The position numbers and the translations under genes are program-made. Positions 1 through 5,150 of a stretch of DNA of 5,302 bases are shown here, in pieces. The stretch is from an uncultured Dorea sp. (GTDB taxonomy: Bacteria > Bacillota_A > Clostridia > Lachnospirales > Lachnospiraceae): the NCBI GenBank assembly GCA_948468495.1, contig CAOKJI010000175.1, positions 1 through 5,302 on the forward strand, given 5' to 3'. Under the pieces are notes generated by a model. It did not search any database, was not told the DNA's origin, and saw nothing but the letters and a program-made list of their open reading frames with translations. Each line of letters opens with the position of its first letter. Position 1 is the first letter of the stretch.

Positions 1-364
1 GCTGATTATGCGGCTGATTCAGGAGTACCCGGAGTTTGAACCGCTGTATCAGGAAGTGTACGGGATGTGCAGGAATATGGAGGACTTTATGGGAATATTT
101 TCAGAAGAGCTGGCGATTCTGGATAAGAATACCGTAGACTATATGATAGACGAGATGCAGAATACGATAGATGAGCAGAAAGAAACAATTGATATTTTGG
201 AAGGCCGGATTGAAGAGATGGAAAAGAGACAGCGGCTTTATCAGGAGAGCCTGAATCAATTGAATCAGAAACTAATTAAGGATAACCGAGTAGAAGATTT
301 AGCTCATGCAGCCAGTGACAGAGCGTTTCAGGAGAAATTGCTGGGAGAATATGGACTGCTATAG
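1..364 (+). repeat. Long direct repeat, left copy
   Basis: Matches 2069-2474 with 14 single-base differences over 364 aligned bases (about 96% identity), 12 of them transitions, plus a 42-base gap. Homology stops at the stop codon on the right side; its left boundary is outside the window. With the other copy it brackets the ATPase gene, so recombination between the two would delete or circularise about 2.07 kb. Confidence 0.95.
2..364 (+). CDS. Coiled-coil protein, left copy (5' end outside window)
   Basis: Partial gene: the reading frame is open from the window edge. By alignment with the second copy at 2055, the GTG start would lie 14 bases before the window, so the ATG at 8 is probably internal. 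The visible 120 residues have an acidic N-terminal part (EYPEFEPLYQE, then a CRNMEDFMGIFSEEL stretch). A charged coiled coil of 7-residue units follows, each ending in Ile, and the protein ends in a short helical tail (HAASDRAFQEKLL...GLL). No catalytic motif is visible. The FSEELAILDKNTVDYMIDEMQ segment resembles, from memory, the C-terminal tails of Rpn/PD-(D/E)XK nuclease family transposases, so this may be the tail of a larger protein starting upstream. The stop TAG overlaps the first base of a GTG opening the next reading frame (TAGTG), suggesting co-transcription with the ATPase. Function unknown; existence as a coding region is well supported by conservation with the second copy. Confidence 0.75.
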   Translation: MIMRLIQEYPEFEPLYQEVYGMCRNMEDFMGIFSEELAILDKNTVDYMIDEMQNTIDEQKETIDILEGRIEEMEKRQRLYQESLNQLNQKLIKDNRVEDLAHAASDRAFQEKLLGEYGLL

Positions 365-417
365 TGTATGATGAAGCAAAGATTATGGTATTTCCTAAAG
401 AAAGGATTTATATAGCT

Positions 418-2022
418 ATGACGAAAGAGTTTAATGTTACCGGTGTATGTATTCCGGAGCTTCACTATATGGTTGATATTACACAGAGATTGGAAGAAAT
501 TAGAGAGTACGTTGATAAAGGCAGATATTTCACAATAAACCGTGCGAGGCAGTATGGAAAAACAACGACGCTGTATGCTCTGAGAGATTATCTAAAGAAT
601 GACTATCTCGTGGTTAGTATGGATTTTCAAAGACTGGATTCTGCAAAGTATAGAGATGGAAATGTCTTTTCCCTAGCATTCGCATCTTATTTTCTGCGGT
701 CTCTTAAAGGGCGGAATTCAGATTATCCAGAGAGTATAAGGAAAAAATGCGGTGATTTGCGGGAGATTGTACTGAAACAGCCGGAGAATTTTACGCTATT
801 TGAGCTATTTGGATATATAAGTGAGATATGCGAGGCATCAGAAAAGCCGATTGTGTTAATGATTGATGAAGTGGACAGCGCTTCAAATTATCAGGTATTT
901 CTGGATTTTTTGTCTTTACTGCGTGCAGACTATCTGGATAGAAATAATACGGCGGTGATTCAGTCTGTAATTCTTGCAGGGGTATATGATATAAAATATA
1001 TCAAACAGAAAATCCGGGCAGAAGAGGAGCATAAGATGAATAGTCCGTGGAACATCGCGGCAGATTTTAATGTGGATATGAGCCTGTCCGAACAAGGAAT
1101 TGCCAGAATGCTTGCCGGGTATGAAGAGAATTATCATACAGGAATGGATATTCACAACATTGCGTCAATGCTCTGTGATTATACGTCTGGTTATCCATTT
1201 CTTGTGTCCCGAATCTGCAAGCTGGTAGATGAAAATATAGCGGGAAGCGAGGAGTTCCAAAGCAGAAGCGAGGCATGGACAAAGGAGGGAGTGTTAGAAG
1301 CTGTCAGGCAGTTGTTATCAGAGGAAAATTCTTTGTTTGATTCTCTTGCAGATAAGCTTGGCCAGTATCCTGAGTTAAATGAAATTCTTTTTACGGTATT
1401 ATTTACGGGGAAAAATATAGCTTATAATTATGATAATCAGGCTATTTCTGTTGCTGCTATGTTTGGATTTGTTAAGGATGAGAAAGGCAGTGTGGCGATT
1501 GCAAACCGTATATTTGAGACAAGATTGTATAACCGGTACTTATCATCAGAAGAGCTTCAGGCAAATGATATTTATCAGTCGTCGCTTTGGGATAGGAATC
1601 AGTTTATTATCAGCGGTCATTTGAACGTTCGATTGATTCTTGAGAAATTTACTGAGCATTTTCATGAATTATACGGGAATAGCGAAGAAAGATTCATAGA
1701 AGAGGCTGGGCGCAAATTGTTCCTGCTGTATCTTCGCCCGATTATCAATGGAACTGGTAATTATTACATTGAGTCAAGGACCAGAAGTATGGGGCGTACA
1801 GACGTAATCGTAGATTATTGCGGAGAACAGTATGTAATAGAGATGAAGATATGGAGAGGGCAGGAATATCATCGGCGCGGGGAGGAACAGCTTGTCAGTT
1901 ATCTGGACGACTATAATCAAAAGAAGGGGTATATGCTGAGTTTTTGCTTCAATCAGAAGAAATCAATTGGTGTGAAGGAGATTATAGTGGGAGACAAGAT
2001 GCTTATTGAAGCAGTGGTTTGA
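418..2022 (+). CDS. AAA-ATPase-like protein with C-terminal PD-(D/E)XK nuclease domain
   Basis: A 534-residue protein of the AAA-ATPase_like/PDDEXK_9 architecture (Pfam PF09820 plus PF08011, assigned by recognition). Near the N-terminus, FNVTGVCIPELHYMVDI leads into the nucleotide-binding loop RARQYGKTTT (GKTTT at 47-51). This lacks the first glycine of a textbook Walker A, as is usual in this family. Walker B is IVLMIDEVD with D150 and E151. A conserved SGYPFLVSRICKLVDE segment marks the end of the ATPase part. The C-terminal domain carries a PD-(D/E)XK signature: GRTDVIV with D462, then YVIEMKIW with E475 and K477, and a downstream Q491. All expected acidic and lysine residues are present, so the nuclease could be active. 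ATG 418 is preferred because AAAGGA lies 11 bases upstream and family proteins begin with a similar MxKxFNxTG sequence. The frame is open back to a GTG at 364 (552 aa), which would overlap the preceding stop by one base but has no well-spaced ribosome site. Biological role in this family is not established; defence or mobile-element function is inference. Confidence 0.9.
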   Translation: MTKEFNVTGVCIPELHYMVDITQRLEEIREYVDKGRYFTINRARQYGKTTTLYALRDYLKNDYLVVSMDFQRLDSAKYRDGNVFSLAFASYFLRSLKGRNSDYPESIRKKCGDLREIVLKQPENFTLFELFGYISEICEASEKPIVLMIDEVDSASNYQVFLDFLSLLRADYLDRNNTAVIQSVILAGVYDIKYIKQKIRAEEEHKMNSPWNIAADFNVDMSLSEQGIARMLAGYEENYHTGMDIHNIASMLCDYTSGYPFLVSRICKLVDENIAGSEEFQSRSEAWTKEGVLEAVRQLLSEENSLFDSLADKLGQYPELNEILFTVLFTGKNIAYNYDNQAISVAAMFGFVKDEKGSVAIANRIFETRLYNRYLSSEELQANDIYQSSLWDRNQFIISGHLNVRLILEKFTEHFHELYGNSEERFIEEAGRKLFLLYLRPIINGTGNYYIESRTRSMGRTDVIVDYCGEQYVIEMKIWRGQEYHRRGEEQLVSYLDDYNQKKGYMLSFCFNQKKSIGVKEIIVGDKMLIEAVV

Positions 2023-2054
2023 AATAGACACTTTTCATATTAGGAGCGCTGAGC

Positions 2055-2378
2055 GTGGATGAACCGGAGCTGATTATGCGGCTGATTCAGGAGTACCCGG
2101 AGTTTGAACCGCTGTATCAGGAAATGTACGGGATGTGCAGGAATATGGAGGACTTTATGGGAATATTTTCAGAGGAGCTGGCGATTCTGGATAAGAATAC
2201 TGTAGATTATATGATAGACGAGATGCAGAATACGATAGATGAGCAGAAAGAAACGATAAATGGACAGAGAGAGAAAATAAATACACAAAAAGGGACAATT
2301 GATATTTTGGAAGGCCGGATTGAAGAGATGGAAAAGAGACAGAGGCTTTATCAGGAGAGCCTGAATCAATTGAATTAG
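2055..2378 (+). CDS. Coiled-coil protein, right copy, truncated by nonsense codon
   Basis: Second copy of the protein at the left window edge, starting at GTG with AGGAG 8 bases upstream (2042-2046). It encodes 107 residues before a TAG at 2376. The left copy has CAG (Gln) at this place, so the protein has lost a 32-residue tail that is still present, in frame, as far as 2474. The N-terminal part (EPELIMRLIQEYPEFEPLYQEMYGMCRNMEDFMGIF) is nearly unchanged. The coiled coil is two heptads longer than in the left copy (units DEQKETI, NGQREKI, NTQKGTI before DILEGRI). Upstream of the GTG the same frame stays open back to a TAG at 2025 and would read TLFILGALS, so the GTG may be a fortuitous start inside the remnant of a longer Rpn-like gene. 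It is either a decaying pseudogene or a shortened coiled-coil protein; the sequence cannot separate these. Confidence 0.55.
   Translation: MDEPELIMRLIQEYPEFEPLYQEMYGMCRNMEDFMGIFSEELAILDKNTVDYMIDEMQNTIDEQKETINGQREKINTQKGTIDILEGRIEEMEKRQRLYQESLNQLN
2217..2321 (+). repeat. Tandem 21-base heptad-coding units
   Basis: Five consecutive 21-base units each encode one coiled-coil heptad ending in isoleucine: DEMQNTI, DEQKETI, NGQREKI, NTQKGTI, DILEGRI. The equivalent stretch in the left copy (149-211) has only three units. Units are degenerate at DNA level, but the position of the terminal Ile codon (ATA/ATT) is fixed. Variation in whole-heptad steps keeps both reading frame and coiled-coil register. 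Confidence 0.75.
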
Positions 2379-2474
2379 AAATTAATTGAGGATAACCGGG
2401 TGGAAGATTTAGCTCATGCAGCCAGTGACAGAGCGTTTCAGGAGAAATTACTGGAAGAATATGGCCTGCTATAA
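2379..2474 (+). pseudogene. Orphaned 3' tail of the right coiled-coil copy
   Basis: The 31 codons after the TAG at 2376, plus the stop, continue in the same frame (KLIEDNRVEDLAHAASD and on to EEYGLL, TAA at 2472-2474). They match the tail of the left copy except for single-base differences, none of which is a frameshift or a further stop. The 2055-2474 locus is therefore a full-length gene of 139 residues broken by one C-to-T change. The intact reading frame says the lesion is recent, or that the tail is still translated by readthrough. Confidence 0.7.
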
Positions 2475-2501
2475 AAGGACAGTGGCGGGGAATAATTTTC
2501 A

Positions 2502-2517
2502 TCTATAGAATCTATAG
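2502..2517 (+). promoter_or_regulatory. TCTATAG direct repeat upstream of the WYL gene
   Basis: Two copies of TCTATAG separated by AA, with each CTATAG being self-complementary. They lie just before the GGGGGAGG ribosome site (2521-2528) of the regulator gene. WYL regulators often control their own genes, so this could be an operator. This is inference from position only; no clear -35/-10 pair is seen beside it. Confidence 0.25.
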
Positions 2518-2536
2518 CCAGGGGGAGGAATCGCCG

Positions 2537-3442
2537 ATGCAGGAGAGCAGATTATTTAAGCTGGTATACTATTTACTTGATAAGGGACGCGCCACCGCTC
2601 CGGAATTAGCGAAAGAATTTGAGGTATCGGTGAGAACGATTTATAGAGATGTTGACGCTCTTAGTGGGGCGGGAATTCCCATTTATGCAGAAGCAGGGAG
2701 AAATGGCGGTATTCGTCTGATGAATGATTTTGTTCTGGAAAGGGCCGTCTTATCTGAGGAAGAAAAGCAGGAAATCCTTCTGGCGCTGCAGAGTATAAAT
2801 ACTGCGCAGAATCAGAGCGGCAGTCAGACATTACAGAAGCTTTCTGCAATATTTCAGCAGGGTTCGGAGAACTGGCTGGAGGTGGATTTTTCCAGATGGG
2901 GGCAGGAGGAAGGTGACAATGAGAAGTTTGAACTGCTGAAATCAGCAATCATTCATAGCAGGAATGTTAAAATCAATTATGCAAATTCTTACGGCGGGTT
3001 AGGTGAAAGAATCGTACAGCCGTATAAGCTTATTTACAAAGCCAAAGCATGGTATTTGAGCGCTTTTTGCACAGAGAAAGAAGAGTGGCGGCTCTTCAAA
3101 TTAAACCGTATTTTGGATATAGGGATTTTAGATGAAAGTTTTTGGCATCGTGAGATTCCGAAACAGGCGGAAGTTTCCGAGGAAAAATATAACCGGATTA
3201 CGCTTCGTTTTCCCAGGGAAATGGCATACCGCGTGTTTGATGAATTTGACAAGGACCAGATACAGACGCAGGCGAACGGGGATTTAATTGCTTCTGCAAG
3301 GATGCCGGAAGACGGATGGCTAACGGGTTTCCTGCTGTCCTTTGGAACGCAGGTAGATATACTTTCACCTGCGTATTTGAAAGAGGTTGTAGCGGAACAG
3401 GCAAAATTAATATATGAAAAGAATAAACAAAGCGGCAAATAA
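2537..3442 (+). CDS. WYL-domain transcriptional regulator (YafY-like, HTH_11 + WYL)
   Basis: A 301-residue DNA-binding regulator of the usual length for the family. The N-terminal winged helix-turn-helix covers about residues 5-61: ATAPELAKEFEVSVRTIYRDVDAL forms the HTH, followed by the wing GIPIYAEAGRNGGIRL. A linker leads to the WYL domain (about 135-205), with the defining W172-Y173-L174 in KAWYLSAF and the conserved QPYKLIYK and RLFKLNRI segments on either side. The C-terminal WCX-type region follows (about 215-295). WYL domains bind ligands or nucleic acid and switch the regulator's DNA binding; the ligand here is unknown. ATG 2537 has a strong GGGGGAGG 8 bases upstream. The final codons (KQSGK) lie just beyond a 49-base block that recurs at 4650-4698, so the present C-terminus may have been altered by a rearrangement. 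Likely targets are itself, the downstream three-gene set or the zinc-ribbon gene. Confidence 0.92.
   Translation: MQESRLFKLVYYLLDKGRATAPELAKEFEVSVRTIYRDVDALSGAGIPIYAEAGRNGGIRLMNDFVLERAVLSEEEKQEILLALQSINTAQNQSGSQTLQKLSAIFQQGSENWLEVDFSRWGQEEGDNEKFELLKSAIIHSRNVKINYANSYGGLGERIVQPYKLIYKAKAWYLSAFCTEKEEWRLFKLNRILDIGILDESFWHREIPKQAEVSEEKYNRITLRFPREMAYRVFDEFDKDQIQTQANGDLIASARMPEDGWLTGFLLSFGTQVDILSPAYLKEVVAEQAKLIYEKNKQSGK
3380..3428 (+). repeat. 49-base direct repeat, left copy (inside WYL 3' end)
   Basis: Identical over all 49 bases to 4650-4698. It codes for KEVVAEQAKLIYEKNK in the regulator. After it the two copies diverge: here the frame continues QSGK-stop, while at the other copy it reads P-stop. 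Confidence 0.95.
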
Positions 3443-3475
3443 AAACATAGATTATATTTTATATTACATGTTTTT
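3441..3475 (+). terminator. AT-rich hairpin, possible weak terminator after the WYL gene
   Basis: AAAAACAT (3441-3448) and ATGTTTTT (3468-3475) are perfectly complementary, with a 19-base AT-rich loop. The right arm ends in five T residues. The stem has only one G-C pair, so it would be weak; it overlaps the WYL stop codon. Confidence 0.3.
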
Positions 3476-3486
3476 ACAAACTTTTG

Positions 3487-3495
3487 TGATATACT
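3487..3495 (+). promoter_or_regulatory. Extended -10 promoter for the three-gene module
   Basis: TGATATACT is an extended -10 (TG, one base, then TATACT at 3490-3495, one mismatch to TATAAT). No good -35 is found at 16-18 bases, which extended -10 promoters can tolerate. Directly upstream, ACAAA-CT-TTTGT (3476-3487) is a perfect 5-base-arm palindrome that could serve as an operator. It would give a leader of about 100 bases before the ATG at 3601. Confidence 0.45.
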
Positions 3496-3600
3496 GATTG
3501 TGTAAGCAGATGATAAAGGGACGGAAAGTTAATAATAGATTAAAGGAATATAGGGGTAACGTCAGACAGAGTGAATGCGAAAGGAAAGCAGGGAGATGGA

Positions 3601-3813
3601 ATGTCAGAAAAAAGGCTGAATAATACAATATTTCTTATGTACTTAGTGACTGAAAATTATTGTAAAAAACATAATATTTCTACAGAAGATTTTTTAGAGC
3701 TGGACAGGGAATATGCGATATTAAATTATGTAGCGGAATGTCCGGACGTTTTTGATAGCTTGACAACTGGGGAAATGGTAAGGGAGGTTGAGCGGTATGT
3801 GTCACAATTTTAA
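3601..3813 (+). CDS. Small DUF3791-like protein, putative antitoxin partner
   Basis: A 70-residue, mostly helical protein with no signal peptide or clear membrane span. The NNTIFLMYLVTENYCKKHNISTEDFLEL segment matches my recollection of DUF3791 (PF12668), small proteins encoded beside DUF3990 genes. ATG 3601 is chosen because GGGAG lies 5 bases upstream. A GTG at 3571 in the same frame has AGGGG 14 bases away, too far, and would add only polar residues. It overlaps the next gene by 17 bases, typical of translational coupling. It shares the motif KKxNISxED (residues 22-30) with the third gene of the set. Role inferred from position: neutralising or assisting the ADP-ribosyltransferase-like product. 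No biochemical function can be read from the sequence. Confidence 0.8.
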   Translation: MSEKRLNNTIFLMYLVTENYCKKHNISTEDFLELDREYAILNYVAECPDVFDSLTTGEMVREVERYVSQF

Positions 3814-4348
3814 GACAATTTTGTACCATGGAACAGTGTCGAAGATACAGCAAATAGATGTAAAGCTTGGGCGGGAACGAAAGGACTTTGGAAAAGGATT
3901 TTACATGGCGGTATCAAAAAATCAGGCGATTGGAATGATGCATAAGAAATACAGAGAAAATGTAAGAAGAAGCAGAGGAAAACAGGAAAGTGTATTTTCA
4001 GAAAATTTATATGAAATAACATTACGTGAAAATTATATCTCAAATTTAAAAATAAAGGTGTTTGATGTGGCGGATTTGGACTGGCTTGATTTTGTGTTGA
4101 CGTGTAGGGAAAAAGGCGGCATGCCGCATGATTACGATATGGTGGTTGGTCCTACAGCGGATGATGACACAGCTTTTTGTCTGAAAGCTTATTGGGATGG
4201 ATTATATGGGAAGATTGGTTCAGATACTGCCAAAAGAATTTTGCTTAATAATTTAGAGACCGAGAACCTGGGAATACAATATTATATAGGAAAACAGGAA
4301 GTAGCAGATCAACTGATTAAAAGCATCAAAGCAATTGATTGGAGATAA
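3797..4348 (+). CDS. DUF3990-like protein with ADP-ribosyltransferase fold, putative toxin
   Basis: A 183-residue protein recognised as DUF3990 (PF13151), a family grouped with ADP-ribosyltransferases. The first strand has LYHGT (H11), the usual NAD-binding histidine position. DFGKGFYMA follows with Y36, and a KNQAIGMMHKKYRE helix comes next. DYDMVVGPTADDD (112-124) is the conserved late core. Near the end, QYYIGKQEVADQLI offers E168 as the candidate catalytic glutamate, giving an H-Y-E-like set. The assignment of E168 is inference. Known enzymes of the fold transfer ADP-ribose from NAD to protein or nucleic acid; the target here is unknown. ATG 3797 is preferred because AGGGAGG (3781-3787) lies 9 bases upstream; a TTG at 3788 would have no spacing. 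The gene is sandwiched between two small genes with coupled starts, as in toxin-antitoxin modules. Cytoplasmic: no signal peptide is seen. Confidence 0.82.
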   Translation: MCHNFKTILYHGTVSKIQQIDVKLGRERKDFGKGFYMAVSKNQAIGMMHKKYRENVRRSRGKQESVFSENLYEITLRENYISNLKIKVFDVADLDWLDFVLTCREKGGMPHDYDMVVGPTADDDTAFCLKAYWDGLYGKIGSDTAKRILLNNLETENLGIQYYIGKQEVADQLIKSIKAIDWR

Positions 4349-4352
4349 GGTT

Positions 4353-4598
4353 ATGAGAGAAAGCAAAATTGAGACTATGATAGGGATGTGTGTTGTAGCG
4401 CTAACAAAACACCTGATGAAAAAGCAGAATATTAGTTATGAAGATGCGTATAAAAAACTGCTGGGTATGGAGATATATAAGCTGTTACAAGATCCGGAAA
4501 CAAGACTTTTTCTTGAAATTAATGAATATTTATGTTTGGCATGTGATAAGGAGCTGGAAGAAGGAGAAGATGCTTTGTATGTGTATATTAATGATTGA
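4353..4598 (+). CDS. Small helical protein, DUF3791-like, third gene of the module
   Basis: An 81-residue acidic protein beginning MRESKIETMIGMCVVALTKH and ending in an acidic EEGEDALYVYIND tail. It starts at ATG 4353, 4 bases after the stop of the DUF3990-like gene, with GGAG 8 bases upstream inside that gene's last codons. This makes translational coupling likely. A TTG at 4335 in the same frame is a poorer start. The segment MKKQNISYEDAYKKLL resembles CKKHNISTEDFLEL of the first gene (shared KKxNISxED), so the two flanking genes may be divergent paralogues. No enzymatic motif is visible; three cysteines (C13, C52, C55 region) do not form a clear metal site. It may be an antitoxin, a chaperone-like partner or an accessory subunit; the function is not known. 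Confidence 0.78.
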   Translation: MRESKIETMIGMCVVALTKHLMKKQNISYEDAYKKLLGMEIYKLLQDPETRLFLEINEYLCLACDKELEEGEDALYVYIND

Positions 4599-4649
4599 GT
4601 TACCAGATATGTGAATGGAAAGTAAAATTATTTTCGTCTATATATTTTA

Positions 4650-4698
4650 AAAGAGGTTGTAGCGGAACAGGCAAAATTAATATATGAAAAGAATAAAC
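4650..4698 (+). repeat. 49-base direct repeat, right copy (displaced WYL gene end)
   Basis: Exact copy of 3380-3428. Read in the WYL frame it gives KEVVAEQAKLIYEKNK followed by Pro and TGA (4702-4704), a natural-looking gene end. The 16 or so bases upstream of the identical core still align loosely with the WYL gene, mainly through C/T and G/A changes and one extra base. Together with the left copy it brackets the three-gene module (3429-4649). Confidence 0.95.
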
Positions 4699-4700
4699 CA

Positions 4701-4715
4701 TGACAGAGGGCGTCA
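4701..4715. promoter_or_regulatory. Inverted repeat TGAC-N7-GTCA, candidate operator
   Basis: TGAC (4701-4704) and GTCA (4712-4715) are complementary with a 7-base spacer. The repeat lies where the -35 region of the following extended -10 would be, a position suited to repression. A WYL-type regulator is the natural candidate because its gene appears to have ended right here before the rearrangement. The arms are only four bases, so the call is tentative. Confidence 0.35.
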
Positions 4716-4724
4716 GGATATGTG

Positions 4725-4733
4725 TGCTATATT
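4725..4733 (+). promoter_or_regulatory. Extended -10 promoter for the zinc-ribbon gene
   Basis: TGCTATATT is an extended -10 (TG, one base, TATATT at 4728-4733). An ATGACA at 4700-4705 resembles a -35 but is 22 bases away, too far. Initiation around 4740 would give a leader of about 60 bases to the ATG at 4800. The wider sequence, GTG-TATA-T then TGTAA, resembles that at the other promoter (3486-3505). Confidence 0.4.
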
Positions 4734-4799
4734 AGAGATGTAACTGCAATTGAGTTATGTACAGATTTAGGACACATTGAAAAGACGGAGGAAAAGAAT

Positions 4800-5072
4800 A
4801 TGAACGAGATGAGTCAGAGATTTTGTCAGTGCTGCGGTATGCCTATGGGAGAGGCAGAGGAACTTTTCGGAACAAATGCTGATGGCAGCAGAAACGAGGA
4901 ATATTGTAAATATTGCTTTGAAAATGGTGAGTTTACTTTTAAAGGAACAATGGAGGAAATGATTGAAGCGTGCGTACCGAATATGGCCGCCGCTAATCCG
5001 GATATGACGGAGGAAGAGGCAAGAAACGGAATGCTTGAATGGTTTCCGACGCTAAAACGGTGGAAAAAATAG
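4800..5072 (+). CDS. Small zinc-ribbon domain protein
   Basis: A 90-residue protein matching the putative zinc-ribbon family (Zn_ribbon_2, PF12674, by recognition). FCQCCGMPM gives C9 and C12, and EYCKYCFENGEFTF gives C36 and C39, together a four-cysteine zinc site. GTNADGSRNEEYC between them is a family hallmark. The C-terminal half, TMEEMIEACVPNM followed by a helix and LKRWKK, is also typical, and the length is that of a complete member. ATG 4800 has GGAGG 8 bases upstream (4787-4791); a GTG at 4722 in the same frame would overlap the promoter candidate and lacks a site. The role of the family is unknown; binding to nucleic acid or protein is likely from the fold. Members often sit near WYL or effector-binding regulators, and here the WYL gene lay next to it if the module is an insertion. 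A strong terminator follows 38 bases after the stop. Confidence 0.9.
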   Translation: MNEMSQRFCQCCGMPMGEAEELFGTNADGSRNEEYCKYCFENGEFTFKGTMEEMIEACVPNMAAANPDMTEEEARNGMLEWFPTLKRWKK

Positions 5073-5110
5073 TTACCGCAAATCTATTGCAGGTTAGTAA
5101 AAAGAAATAA

Positions 5111-5146
5111 TGCCTGGTTGAAGTTACGTTCAGCCAGGCATTTTTT
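5111..5146 (+). terminator. Strong intrinsic terminator after the zinc-ribbon gene
   Basis: A 12-base-pair stem, TGCCTGGTTGAA (5111-5122) with TTCAGCCAGGCA (5129-5140), includes one G-T wobble, closes a GTTACG loop and is followed by six T residues (5141-5146). A-rich sequence on the left (5098-5110) means the hairpin could also stop transcription from the right on the other strand. Confidence 0.92.
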
Positions 5147-5150
5147 CACT

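Larger units (their letters stand above)
2069..2474 (+). repeat. Long direct repeat, right copy
   Basis: Partner of the repeat at the window start, in the same orientation. It carries 42 extra bases at 2255-2296. Those bases sit between AAAGAAAC and AAAGGGAC, similar short words that could have guided slippage or deletion. Homology ends at the stop codon (2474); the sequences that follow the two copies are unrelated. Confidence 0.95.

Noticed and set aside
2217..2321. CRISPR array
   Set aside because: The 21-base units are contiguous, degenerate and encode heptads, with no unique spacers between identical repeats.
1..2474. Insertion sequence formed by the two long repeats
   Set aside because: No transposase with a DDE or HUH signature lies between them, there are no terminal inverted repeats or short target duplications, and the repeats are coding sequence.
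2155..2502. Minus-strand reading frames opposite the right coiled-coil copy
   Set aside because: They are shadows of the conserved plus-strand frame; no ribosome site or family resemblance.
3034..3438. Minus-strand reading frames inside the WYL gene
   Set aside because: The plus-strand gene has a complete, recognisable domain structure; the opposite frames have none.
3571..3600. Upstream GTG start for the first module gene
   Set aside because: Its nearest purine-rich site is 14 bases away, while ATG 3601 has GGGAG at 5 bases; the extra residues are polar and unlike the family.
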